Origin: Lachnospiraceae bacterium XPB1003
GTDB taxonomy: Bacteria > Bacillota > Clostridia > Lachnospirales > Lachnospiraceae
DNA length: 64,000 nucleotides
Assembly (NCBI GenBank): GCA_900102065.1
Contig: FMVK01000012.1
Location: 38,191-102,190 of the forward strand
Direction: 5' to 3'
Below, piece after piece: positions 8,716 through 16,436 of the stretch (positions are counted from its first letter, which is position 1; each line of letters opens with the position of its first letter). Under the pieces are notes generated by a model. The model made no database searches. It was given only the letters and a program-made list of their open reading frames with translations, and was not told the origin of the DNA. Made by a program: the position numbers and the translations under genes.

Positions 8716-9423
8716 ATGCTGGAATCTCTCAAGAAAAAAGTGTTTGAAGCAAATATACTGCTTCCGAAATATGGCCTCGTTACGTTTACATGGGGAAATG
8801 TTTCCGAGTACGATCCGGAGACAAAGCTCTTTGTCATCAAGCCCAGCGGAGTTTCTTATGAGACCATGAAGCCTGAAGATATGGTTGTCATGGATCTGGA
8901 AGGAAACAGAGTTGAAGGTGAGCTTAATCCTTCATCGGATACTCCCACTCACCTTGAGATCTACAAGGCCTGGGGCGATAAGGTTAAGGGCGTTGTACAT
9001 ACACATTCATCCTATGCAACAAGCTTTGCTCAGGCAGGAAGAGGGATACCCTGTTACGGAACGACACATGCCGATTATTTCTATGGCGAGATCCCCTGTG
9101 TCAGATGCCTGACAAAGGATGAGATAGAAGATGCATATGAAGAGAATACCGGACATCTTATAGTTAATGAATTTGCAGCAATGTCAAAGGATCCGGTGGC
9201 GGTACCTGCGGTACTCTGTAAGAATCATGGAGTGTTCGCATGGGGGAAGGATTCGATGGATGCGGTTCACAATTCGGTTGTTACCGAAGAGGTTGCCAAG
9301 ATGGCACTGAGATGTGAGCTGATCAATCCGGATGTGAAACCGGCTCCCCAGGAATTACAGGATAAACATTATTACAGAAAACACGGCGCAAATGCTTACT
9401 ACGGTCAGAAAGGCAGCAACTGA
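8716..9423 (+). CDS. araD: L-ribulose-5-phosphate 4-epimerase (AraD-like class II aldolase)
   Basis: A 235-residue class II aldolase/adducin-fold enzyme that would interconvert L-ribulose 5-phosphate and D-xylulose 5-phosphate in the cytosol. Motifs seen: N-terminal KYGLVTFTWGNVSEYD (substrate-binding Asn/Gly loop), IKPSGVSYE, the zinc ligands in HTHSSYATSFAQ (about 95-97) and KNHGVFAWG (about 172). Length fits the AraD family (about 230). RBS AAAGGAATCTGAAA precedes the ATG. It is followed at 9428 by rpe. Close relatives (SgbE, UlaF or a rare aldolase) cannot be excluded, but pairing with rpe near pentose genes favours AraD. Confidence 0.85.
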   Translation: MLESLKKKVFEANILLPKYGLVTFTWGNVSEYDPETKLFVIKPSGVSYETMKPEDMVVMDLEGNRVEGELNPSSDTPTHLEIYKAWGDKVKGVVHTHSSYATSFAQAGRGIPCYGTTHADYFYGEIPCVRCLTKDEIEDAYEENTGHLIVNEFAAMSKDPVAVPAVLCKNHGVFAWGKDSMDAVHNSVVTEEVAKMALRCELINPDVKPAPQELQDKHYYRKHGANAYYGQKGSN

Positions 9424-9427
9424 AGGT

Positions 9428-10090
9428 ATGAGGAGGATTATGGCACCGTCGATTCTTGCGGCGGATTTTAAGAATCTTGGACAGCAGATCAAAGCGTGTA
9501 AGGACGGCGGAGCTGAGTATCTCCATATTGATGTGATGGACGGTGTGTTCGTTCCTCAGATATCTTTCGGGATGCCTGTTATCAAATCTATTCGTCCGGC
9601 AACGGACCTGATATTCGATGTACATCTTATGATAGTTGACCCGTTACGCTATATCGACGAATTCACAAGGTGCGGAGCGGATATCATAACTTTTCATTTG
9701 GAAGCGGCCGAAGATCCGCGGGCAGTGGCAGATGCCATTCATAATGCAGGTAAGAAATGCGGTATATCCATCAGACCCGGCACTCCGGTTGAAGATGTTT
9801 TTCCTTATGCGGATGTCTGCGACATGATACTTATCATGACGGTTGAACCCGGGTTCGGCGGGCAGAAGTTCATAGAAGCTTCATATGATCGCATAAGGAC
9901 TCTCAGGAAGTATCTTGATGATAACGGACATGACAATGTCGATATAGAAGTTGACGGAGGCGTACGCCGCGAGAATCTCGAGAGCATACTGGCAGCAGGT
10001 GCCAACGTGATCGTTGCGGGATCGGCTGTTTTTTCGGGCGATGTTAAGACTGACGTGGAGATACTGACAGCGGATTTTGCACGGGTATAA
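9428..10090 (+). CDS. rpe: Ribulose-phosphate 3-epimerase
   Basis: About 220 residues, the usual Rpe length. It interconverts D-ribulose 5-phosphate and D-xylulose 5-phosphate. Recognised motifs are APSILAADFKNLG, LHIDVMDGVFVPQISFG (metal His/Asp), DVHLMI, IITFHLEA, MTVEPGFGGQKF and the phosphate-binding EVDGGVRREN and AGSAVFSG. Starts are possible at 9428 (MRRIMAPSIL) and 9440 (MAPSIL); 9428 is preferred because GGAGG lies too close to 9440. It begins four bases after the araD stop, so both are co-translated. No clear terminator follows; a repressor promoter begins at once. Confidence 0.94.
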   Translation: MRRIMAPSILAADFKNLGQQIKACKDGGAEYLHIDVMDGVFVPQISFGMPVIKSIRPATDLIFDVHLMIVDPLRYIDEFTRCGADIITFHLEAAEDPRAVADAIHNAGKKCGISIRPGTPVEDVFPYADVCDMILIMTVEPGFGGQKFIEASYDRIRTLRKYLDDNGHDNVDIEVDGGVRRENLESILAAGANVIVAGSAVFSGDVKTDVEILTADFARV

Positions 10091-10104
10091 GAACGATATA
10101 TAAA

Positions 10105-10143
10105 TTGACAAATCTCATCAGAAGACGTAATCTAAATTAGATT
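10105..10143 (+). promoter_or_regulatory. Promoter and palindromic operator candidate of the ROK repressor gene
   Basis: A perfect TTGACA (10105-10110) with a 17-base spacer leads to a weak -10 TAATCT (10128-10133). The 15-base palindrome AATCTAAATTAGATT (10129-10143) covers that -10. A palindrome over a -10 is where an autorepressor would bind; ROK repressors often autoregulate. The link to this ROK protein is inference. Confidence 0.5.
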
Positions 10144-10194
10144 TATAAAACTGTTTTAGTGAATTAAAGTTTATATTTTCGGGGAGAGTGCCTG

Positions 10195-11331
10195 ATGAGC
10201 AGACAGAATAATATGACTGATGAAAGACGGAATGATACCAAGAACAGGATCTTCCGTCTTTTTTACGAGTCAAAGGTTCCGCTTAGCAAACAGCAGGCGG
10301 CCAATAAGATAAGGTGTTCAATGCCGACTCTGTATAAGAATATGGGAGAGCTCCTTAACTTAGGCTATATCGAGGAGGCGGAGACTTTTGACCCCAGAGG
10401 CGGAAGACCTGCGATAGGTTATCGGGTAAATGCCGATTGTTTCTTTGCTATCGGAATTTCCATCTCGGCAAATCATCTGAGATTCCTTGCGGTGAATATC
10501 AAATATAAAGAGCTGGCTTACAGGAAGATCCGCACCGACATAAAGGACAAGGATGCATCCAAGCTTATGAGTGCCGAGCTGGAATCTTTCATTGACGACA
10601 ATTCACTTGATCGTGCAAAGCTTCTCGGCGTCGGTATAGTCATCCCGGGCGTTGTGGATTCCACAAGCGGATCCGTTCTTCATTCGCCGACACTCAGGAC
10701 CAACAGATTAAGTCTTGATGAACTTAAGAAAAATATTAAGTATCCCGTATATTTCGGAAATGACAGCACCTGCGGCGGTATCGCCGAGATGTTATCCATG
10801 TCAATGGACCTGAGGGCCGGGAACTACGTATATCTCTTTTTGGAGAACGGAGTGGGAGGTTCGATATTCCATGACGGCAAGCCTTATATGGGAGATAACG
10901 GCAGGAGCGGAGAATTCGGACATATGTGCATCGTTCCTGACGGGAAGCCCTGCAACTGCGGCAAGAAGGGGTGCCTGGAAGCATATTGCAGCGCAATGCG
11001 TATCAGTACGGAGCTTGGCATCAGCACGGAAGAATTCTTCTCAGGCCTCGAAGAGGGCAATCCGAAATACAAACAGATATGGGAAGATGTGCTGGCAAAA
11101 CTGGCGGTTGCCATCGACAATCTCAGGATGGCATTTGACTGTCCGGTGATAATCGGAGGATTCCTTTCGGGGTACGTGGAAAAGTATCTTTCCGAGTTAA
11201 AAGAGCTTGTCAGATCGAGGAGTATTTTCGACAGTGATGCTGACTATATCATCATAGAAAAGAACGGTGACAAGACAGGAATGACGGGGGCTGCAACATT
11301 TTTCATACAGCAGTTTATTGAATCGGTATAA
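10195..11331 (+). CDS. ROK-family transcriptional repressor (XylR-like candidate)
   Basis: 378 residues. The N-terminal winged helix (about 15-85) reads LSKQQAANKIRCSMPTLYKN. The ROK sugar-kinase-fold domain has FLENGVGGSIFHDGKPY and the family zinc site CNCGKKGCLEAYCS (about 251-264). This is the layout of XylR/NagC-type repressors, which release DNA on binding a sugar. The start ATG 10195 has GGGGAGAG upstream. It sits between araD-rpe and the DUF4867/isomerase operon, both with palindromes near their promoters, so a pentose inducer is likely. The exact sugar cannot be read from the sequence. Confidence 0.88.
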   Translation: MSRQNNMTDERRNDTKNRIFRLFYESKVPLSKQQAANKIRCSMPTLYKNMGELLNLGYIEEAETFDPRGGRPAIGYRVNADCFFAIGISISANHLRFLAVNIKYKELAYRKIRTDIKDKDASKLMSAELESFIDDNSLDRAKLLGVGIVIPGVVDSTSGSVLHSPTLRTNRLSLDELKKNIKYPVYFGNDSTCGGIAEMLSMSMDLRAGNYVYLFLENGVGGSIFHDGKPYMGDNGRSGEFGHMCIVPDGKPCNCGKKGCLEAYCSAMRISTELGISTEEFFSGLEEGNPKYKQIWEDVLAKLAVAIDNLRMAFDCPVIIGGFLSGYVEKYLSELKELVRSRSIFDSDADYIIIEKNGDKTGMTGAATFFIQQFIESV

Positions 11332-11355
11332 GTCCAAAAAACGCTTAAATTATCA

Positions 11356-11409
11356 TTGACCCGACTTTTACCAAATGATATTATAAAACTGCTTTATTTA
11401 TCAAATAAA
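11356..11409 (+). promoter_or_regulatory. Promoter with downstream palindrome before the DUF4867/isomerase operon
   Basis: TTGACC (11356-11361), a 17-base spacer and TATTAT (11379-11384) form a strong promoter. TTTATTTATCAAATAAA (11393-11409), a 7-bp inverted repeat, lies at the expected transcript start, a classic repressor position. The string ATAAAACTG next to it also occurs in the ROK promoter region (10145-10153), so both may be targets of the ROK protein. Confidence 0.55.
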
Positions 11410-11444
11410 ACCTGTTTTTCAGGCATGTGCGAGAGGAGAAAAAG

Positions 11445-12080
11445 GTGAAGATTTATTCAGTTACAGATCCGGAATTCTGTGAATACGGAAGAATTGCAGA
11501 CGGTTATGACACTGCGGAGATCGTAGAGGGACTTGAGAAATTCACTCCCTGCCCGGATGGCGTTGAGTATGTTGCAAAGGATCCCAAGATCCAGGAACTT
11601 GCAGCTGCCAAGAAGATTGCAACGGGGCTTTACGGTGGAAGACCTGCTCAGTTCGGATGGTGCAATGGACACAATACAAAGCTTAACTGTGTCGAGTATC
11701 ACAGAGCAAGCGAGTTCAATCTCGGAACAGAGGATTTCATTCTCCTTCTTGCAAGAAGAGCGGAGATCGTTGACGGCAAGCTTGATGCTTCCAAGGTGAA
11801 GGCATTCCGCGTTCCCAAGGGAGTCCTTGTAGAAGTATTTGCCACCACTCTTCACTATGCACCCTGCCATACTGATAAGAATAAAGGATTCAGAGTCCTG
11901 GTTGTTCTTCCTGACGGAACAAACGGACCTAAGCCTGAGCTTCCTACAGATTCATGGGAAGACGGACTTTTATTTGCAGCTGACAAGTGGCTTATCGCTC
12001 ATCCTGATGCTTCGGAAGTCAAGGCCGGAGCTTATGTGGGGATCACGGGTGAGAATATCGATATAGCAGACAGCATCTGA
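11445..12080 (+). CDS. DUF4867-family protein, probable cupin-fold partner of the sugar isomerase
   Basis: A 211-residue soluble protein recognised as DUF4867, a family without assigned function. Seen in the sequence: MKIYSVTDPEFCEYGRI at the start, a central CVEYHRASEFNLGTEDFILLL, then FRVPKGVLVEVFATTLHYAPC. His/Glu spacing and beta-rich texture suggest a cupin-like metal or sugar-binding fold (inference). GTG 11445 was chosen because AGGAG sits seven bases upstream; an earlier GTG (11427) would include that site. It precedes the FucI/AraA-like isomerase by 52 bases, is strongly codon-biased, and is likely co-expressed with it. It could be a mutarotase, an isomerase or an accessory protein for a pentose. 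Confidence 0.72.
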   Translation: MKIYSVTDPEFCEYGRIADGYDTAEIVEGLEKFTPCPDGVEYVAKDPKIQELAAAKKIATGLYGGRPAQFGWCNGHNTKLNCVEYHRASEFNLGTEDFILLLARRAEIVDGKLDASKVKAFRVPKGVLVEVFATTLHYAPCHTDKNKGFRVLVVLPDGTNGPKPELPTDSWEDGLLFAADKWLIAHPDASEVKAGAYVGITGENIDIADSI

Positions 12081-12132
12081 ATCACTGATTCTCAATTATC
12101 AAAAACAAAGAAACACAAAGGAGAACAAGAAC

Positions 12133-13617
12133 ATGAACAATTTACCTGAAATGAAGATCGGTATCGTTGCAGTAAGCCGTGACTGTTTCCCTGCTTCACT
12201 TGCAGAGAACAGAAGAAAGGCTCTCGTAGAAGCTTACAAGGCTAAGTATGATGCTAAGGATATCTATGAGTGTCCCATCACTATCATCGAGAGCGAGATC
12301 GATATGGTTAACGCTCTTGAGGATATCAAGAAGGCAGGATGTAACGCACTTTGCGTATTCCTTGGAAACTTCGGACCTGAGATTTCCGAGACACTTCTTG
12401 CTAAGCACTTCGACGGACCTAAGATGTTCTGTGCTGCAGCTGAGGAAAGCCAGTCAGACCTTATGGACGGAAGAGGAGATGCTTACTGCGGTATGCTCAA
12501 CGCAAGCTACAACCTTGCACTCCGCAATACACGCGCTTACATCCCTGAGTATCCTGTAGGTGATGCTGAGGACTGCGCAAAGATGATCAACGATTTCGTT
12601 CCTGTAGCAAAGGCAATCTACGCTCTTCAGAACCTCAAGATCATTTCTTTCGGTCCCAGACCTATGAACTTCCTTGCATGCAACGCTCCTATCAAGCAGC
12701 TTTACAACCTTGGTGTTGAGATCGAAGAGAACTCAGAGCTTGATCTGTTCGAGTCCTTCAAGAAGCATGAAGGAGATCCCAGGATCGAAGCTGTTGCTAA
12801 GGAAATGGCTGAAGAACTTGGCGCAGGCAACAAGATTCCCGAAGCTCTTCCAAAGCTTGCTCAGTACGAGCTTACTCTTAAGGATTGGGTAGAGGCACAT
12901 AAGGGATACAGAAAGTATGTTGCACTTACAACAAAGTGCTGGCCTGCTTTCCAGACACAGTTTGGATTCGTTCCCTGCTTCGTAAACAGCCGTCTTGCCG
13001 GACAGGGTATGCCTGTATCATGTGAGGTTGATATCTACGGCGTACTTTCCGAGTTCATTGGACAGGCAGTAAGTGATGACGTTGTTACACTTCTCGACAT
13101 CAACAACTCTGTTCCCAAGGATATGTACGAAGAGAGCATCAAGGGCAAGTTCGATTACAAGCACACAGATACATTCATGGGCTTCCACTGCGGAAATACA
13201 TGCTCAAGAAAGCTTTCATTCCATGAGATGAAGTACCAGAAGATCATGGCTCGTAACCTTCCGAGAGAAGTGACTAACGGAACTCTTGAAGGAGATATCG
13301 CTCCCGGCGAGATCACATTCTACAGACTTCAGAGCACAGCTGACGGAAAGATCAGAGCATACATCGCTGAAGGTGAAGTACTTCCCGTTGCTACCAAGTC
13401 ATTCGGTTCAATCGGTGTATTCGCTATCAAGGAGATGGGTCGTTTCTACAGACACGTTCTCATCGAGAAGAATTATCCTCATCACGGCGCTGTTGCTTTC
13501 GGTAAGTTCGGTAAGGCTCTGTACGAGGTATTCAAGTACATCGGTGTACCTGTAGACGAGATCGGTTACAACCAGCCTGAAGGCGTAAGATATCCTACAG
13601 AGAATCCCTGGGGTTAA
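12133..13617 (+). CDS. L-fucose/L-arabinose isomerase-family sugar isomerase
   Basis: 494 residues, similar in size to AraA/FucI. The N-terminal domain begins MKIGIVAVSRDCFPASLAEN, as in this superfamily. Likely metal ligands are the Glu in SCEVDIYGVLSEF, the Asp in VTLLDINNS and a late His in YPHHGAVAFGKFG, comparable to the E/D/H set of FucI. FMGFHCGNTC is also conserved-looking. The reaction would be aldose-ketose isomerisation in the cytosol. Substrate is not proven: D-xylose, L-arabinose or L-fucose are possible, but the context (xylan locus, xylB, araD, rpe, no xylA seen) favours a pentose. Strong codon bias (CTT/CTC, AAG, TAC) indicates high expression. A strong terminator follows. Confidence 0.82.
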   Translation: MNNLPEMKIGIVAVSRDCFPASLAENRRKALVEAYKAKYDAKDIYECPITIIESEIDMVNALEDIKKAGCNALCVFLGNFGPEISETLLAKHFDGPKMFCAAAEESQSDLMDGRGDAYCGMLNASYNLALRNTRAYIPEYPVGDAEDCAKMINDFVPVAKAIYALQNLKIISFGPRPMNFLACNAPIKQLYNLGVEIEENSELDLFESFKKHEGDPRIEAVAKEMAEELGAGNKIPEALPKLAQYELTLKDWVEAHKGYRKYVALTTKCWPAFQTQFGFVPCFVNSRLAGQGMPVSCEVDIYGVLSEFIGQAVSDDVVTLLDINNSVPKDMYEESIKGKFDYKHTDTFMGFHCGNTCSRKLSFHEMKYQKIMARNLPREVTNGTLEGDIAPGEITFYRLQSTADGKIRAYIAEGEVLPVATKSFGSIGVFAIKEMGRFYRHVLIEKNYPHHGAVAFGKFGKALYEVFKYIGVPVDEIGYNQPEGVRYPTENPWG

Positions 13618-13645
13618 TCTCTGATCGGGAAATAGTATGATCAAT

Positions 13646-13677
13646 GGCGGCGTGACTTTATGACACGCCGCCGTTTT
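13646..13677 (+). terminator. Strong Rho-independent terminator after the isomerase gene
   Basis: A 9-bp GC-rich stem (GGCGGCGTG / CACGCCGCC, 13646-13654 with 13664-13672), 9-base loop, then GTTTTAAT. It closes the DUF4867/isomerase operon. Confidence 0.85.
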
Positions 13678-13690
13678 AATAGGAGAGTTT

Positions 13691-15211
13691 ATGATCAGGG
13701 AAGTTAAGACTGAAAACGGGATAGTAAGAGGTATTGAGGCTGCTGATCCCAGATATACGGCATTTAAAGGGATACCTTTTGCGGCACCACCTGTGGGAAA
13801 GAACAGATGGAGAGCTCCGCAACCCTGTGAGAACTGGGATGGCGTAAGGGAATGTTATCGCTTTGCACCCATATCCATCCAGAATACGCCCGGAGTAGGA
13901 ACCGATATTTACTGCAGAGAATGGCATGTGGATCCTGATATTGATATGGACGAGGACTGTCTGTATCTTAATGTCTGGACAGGCGCCAAGAGTCCCGATG
14001 AGAAGCTTCCGGTTGTGGTATGGATCTTCGGAGGAGCGTTTCAGTGGGGATATCCCGCAGAGATGGAATTCGACGGAGAGAGGATTGCAAGAAGAGGCAT
14101 CGTAGTAGTAACTGTCAATTACAGACTTAATCTGTTCGGCTTTCTGGCTCATCCCGAGCTTACAGCTGCCCAACCCGATGCACCCACGAACTTTGGACTT
14201 CTTGACCAGCAGGCAGGTCTCAGATGGGTTAAGAGAAATATCGCAGCCTTTGGCGGAGACCCTGATAATATCACTATAGCGGGTCAGTCAGCCGGCGGCG
14301 GAAGTGTCATGGCACAGCTTACTAATCCTGCCAATGAAGGATATTTTAAGAATGCCATAGTTCAAAGCGGTATTATAGAAAACCCTTATGATCATTCCGG
14401 ATTTTGCTCTGTTCCCATGGAACTTGCCGAGCAGAACGGTGTGAGATTCATTCAGTCTCTTGGTGTCAGCTCCATAGATGAAGCAAGACAGATACCTGCA
14501 AAGGTATTGCTTGAAAAATATGATGAATTTGTTCCCGGACTTGAGATGTTCTGTGCTTTGGATAAGCCACACAGAATGTTCCCTGTGATAGATGATAAAT
14601 TCTGCTTCGGTAATCCTTACGACGAATATCTTGCCGGAAGACATGTTAAGGCAAGGCTTCTTACCGGTAATACCGAAGATGAATTTCCCGCATATATGAT
14701 CGCTGATTCAGAGGCGGAGCTGGAGGAAAAAGCCAGAGCCAGATTTGGCGACAGAGCAGACGAATTCCTGGCTTTTGATGAGGCTCACCGTAAGACAGGT
14801 GACAACCTCTATGCTTTTGTCAGCAGCATCGAGAGCTCTGTAAAGAAGCTTGCTCTCAGTGCTGAAGAAAGGGGCGAGGATCCGGTATATTATTACAGAT
14901 TTAAGCCCGATATCCCCGGAGAAGATGATCCCGGAACCTTCCATTCATGTGAACTCTGGTTTTTCTTTGAGACCCTTGCAAAGTGTTCCAGACCTTACGT
15001 GGGAAGACACTATGATCTGGCAAGACAGATGTGTGATTACTGGTGTAATTTTGTTAAGACCGGTGATCCAAACGGAATAGGCAGTGACGGGAAAGAGCTT
15101 CCCAGGTGGAATCCGTATACGAAAGAAAAGGAAGAAGGAATGGAATTTACATCTGAGGGAGCGGTACCCGAAGCGGGAGAAAAGGAATTCACCAGATTTT
15201 TCCTTAAATGA
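13691..15211 (+). CDS. Type B carboxylesterase (alpha/beta hydrolase)
   Basis: 506 residues of the carboxylesterase/para-nitrobenzyl esterase family. Motifs seen: FKGIPFAAPPVGKNRWRAPQ, EDCLYLNVW, the oxyanion loop WIFGGAFQWG, the nucleophile elbow TIAGQSAGGGSVM (Ser about 200), and the His in GTFHSCELWFFFETL. No signal peptide is seen, so it acts inside the cell. It lies 28 bases before the GH8 gene with its own AGGAGAG site and is probably co-transcribed. A role in removing acetyl or feruloyl groups from imported xylo-oligosaccharides is inferred from context; the family has broad specificity. Confidence 0.87.
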   Translation: MIREVKTENGIVRGIEAADPRYTAFKGIPFAAPPVGKNRWRAPQPCENWDGVRECYRFAPISIQNTPGVGTDIYCREWHVDPDIDMDEDCLYLNVWTGAKSPDEKLPVVVWIFGGAFQWGYPAEMEFDGERIARRGIVVVTVNYRLNLFGFLAHPELTAAQPDAPTNFGLLDQQAGLRWVKRNIAAFGGDPDNITIAGQSAGGGSVMAQLTNPANEGYFKNAIVQSGIIENPYDHSGFCSVPMELAEQNGVRFIQSLGVSSIDEARQIPAKVLLEKYDEFVPGLEMFCALDKPHRMFPVIDDKFCFGNPYDEYLAGRHVKARLLTGNTEDEFPAYMIADSEAELEEKARARFGDRADEFLAFDEAHRKTGDNLYAFVSSIESSVKKLALSAEERGEDPVYYYRFKPDIPGEDDPGTFHSCELWFFFETLAKCSRPYVGRHYDLARQMCDYWCNFVKTGDPNGIGSDGKELPRWNPYTKEKEEGMEFTSEGAVPEAGEKEFTRFFLK

Positions 15212-15238
15212 AATATATATATATAAAGGAGTATTACA

Positions 15239-16387
15239 ATGAACGGAGCATATTACACAGGAAAATACAGGAACCGCTTTGCGGAGATCGGCATCCCCGA
15301 AGAGGAAATAGAAAAGCGTAAGAATGAGATCTTTGAGACCATTTTCCACGGACCCGAAGGAGAAAAATTCTACTTCGAATTCGGAGATGATATGGCATTC
15401 ATGGAGGATACGGGAAATATCGATGCACGTACGGAAGGTATGTCCTACGGCATGATGATGTGTGTCCAGATGAATAAGCAGGATGAGTTCAACAGACTCT
15501 GGAGATGGGCAAAAAAATATATGTACCTTACTGAGGGAAGAGAAGCCGGATATTTCGCATGGTCTGTTTCTCCCGAAGGAGTAAAGAATGCGGATGGTGC
15601 TGCACCTGACGGAGAGGAATTCTTTATCACGGCTCTCTTCATGGCTTCCAACAGATGGGGCGACGGAGAAGGGATCCTGAATTACAGGGCAGAGGCCGAA
15701 AAACTCCTTGATGACTGTATCAATAAAGAAAAAAGAGGCGAAGGAAGGAGCATGTGGGATCCTGACAACAAGCTTATCCGCTTTGTTGCAGGTGTGGATT
15801 TCACGGATCCTTCATATCATCTGCCTCATTTCTATACATTTATCGCAGATCAGACATCCAACAAGGAGAATGCAGCATTTATGCGTGAGGCTGTAACTGC
15901 CAGCAGAGATTTCCTTGCTATTGCCTGCCATCCTGTAACAGGACTTAATCCCGAGTACAGTTCTTACGAAGGCACCAAGATAATCACTCCCTGGGACGGA
16001 CAGTCTCACGGCGATTATTTCTCTGATGCTTACAGAACGGGTGCTAATATCGCTCTTGATTATTCATGGTTTGAAGCAGATGAGAGAGAGAAGGAGCAGT
16101 CAAAGCGTCAGATCGATTTCTTCTGCAATACCATCGGCAAGGATAACTGGGACGGTATATTTGCAGTGGACGGAACTGTTCTTGAAGGTAAGGCTCTTCA
16201 CCCTGTAGCTATTGTAGCAACCAATGCTCAGGCCGCTCTTAATCTTGAAGGTGAAGATGCTGAGTACTGTATAAAGAGATTCTGGGATACACCCCTTAGA
16301 ACAGGCGAGAGAAGATATTACGATAACTGTCTCTACTTCTTTGCTTTCCTCGCTCTCAGCGGAAGTTACAGAGCTAATTGGGATTGA
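15239..16387 (+). CDS. GH8 reducing-end-xylose-releasing exo-oligoxylanase (Rex8A-like)
   Basis: 382 residues, matching the length of Bacillus halodurans Rex. The family releases single xylose units from the reducing end of xylo-oligosaccharides. Close-family motifs: DTGNIDARTEGMSYGMMM with the catalytic acid Glu66, YFAWSVSPEG, DGEEFFITALFMASNRWG, DPSYHLPHFY, ACHPVTGLNPEYSSY, the candidate base Asp in DYFSDAYRTGANI, and TPLRTGERRYYDNCLYFFA. No signal peptide, so it is cytoplasmic. RBS is AAAGGAG. It pairs with the upstream esterase and ends at a bidirectional terminator. The identification is strong on recalled conserved blocks. Confidence 0.94.
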   Translation: MNGAYYTGKYRNRFAEIGIPEEEIEKRKNEIFETIFHGPEGEKFYFEFGDDMAFMEDTGNIDARTEGMSYGMMMCVQMNKQDEFNRLWRWAKKYMYLTEGREAGYFAWSVSPEGVKNADGAAPDGEEFFITALFMASNRWGDGEGILNYRAEAEKLLDDCINKEKRGEGRSMWDPDNKLIRFVAGVDFTDPSYHLPHFYTFIADQTSNKENAAFMREAVTASRDFLAIACHPVTGLNPEYSSYEGTKIITPWDGQSHGDYFSDAYRTGANIALDYSWFEADEREKEQSKRQIDFFCNTIGKDNWDGIFAVDGTVLEGKALHPVAIVATNAQAALNLEGEDAEYCIKRFWDTPLRTGERRYYDNCLYFFAFLALSGSYRANWD

Positions 16388-16401
16388 TGATCTTATGAAC
16401 C

Positions 16402-16436
16402 AAAAAGGTATCGCGAAAGTTCGCGATACCTTTTTT
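16402..16436. terminator. Bidirectional terminator between GH8 and the sensor-GGDEF gene
   Basis: A perfect 10-bp stem GGTATCGCGA / TCGCGATACC (16407-16416, 16421-16430) with a 4-base loop, A-run before and T-run after, so it works on both strands. It overlaps the stop codon of the minus-strand gene. Confidence 0.88.
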
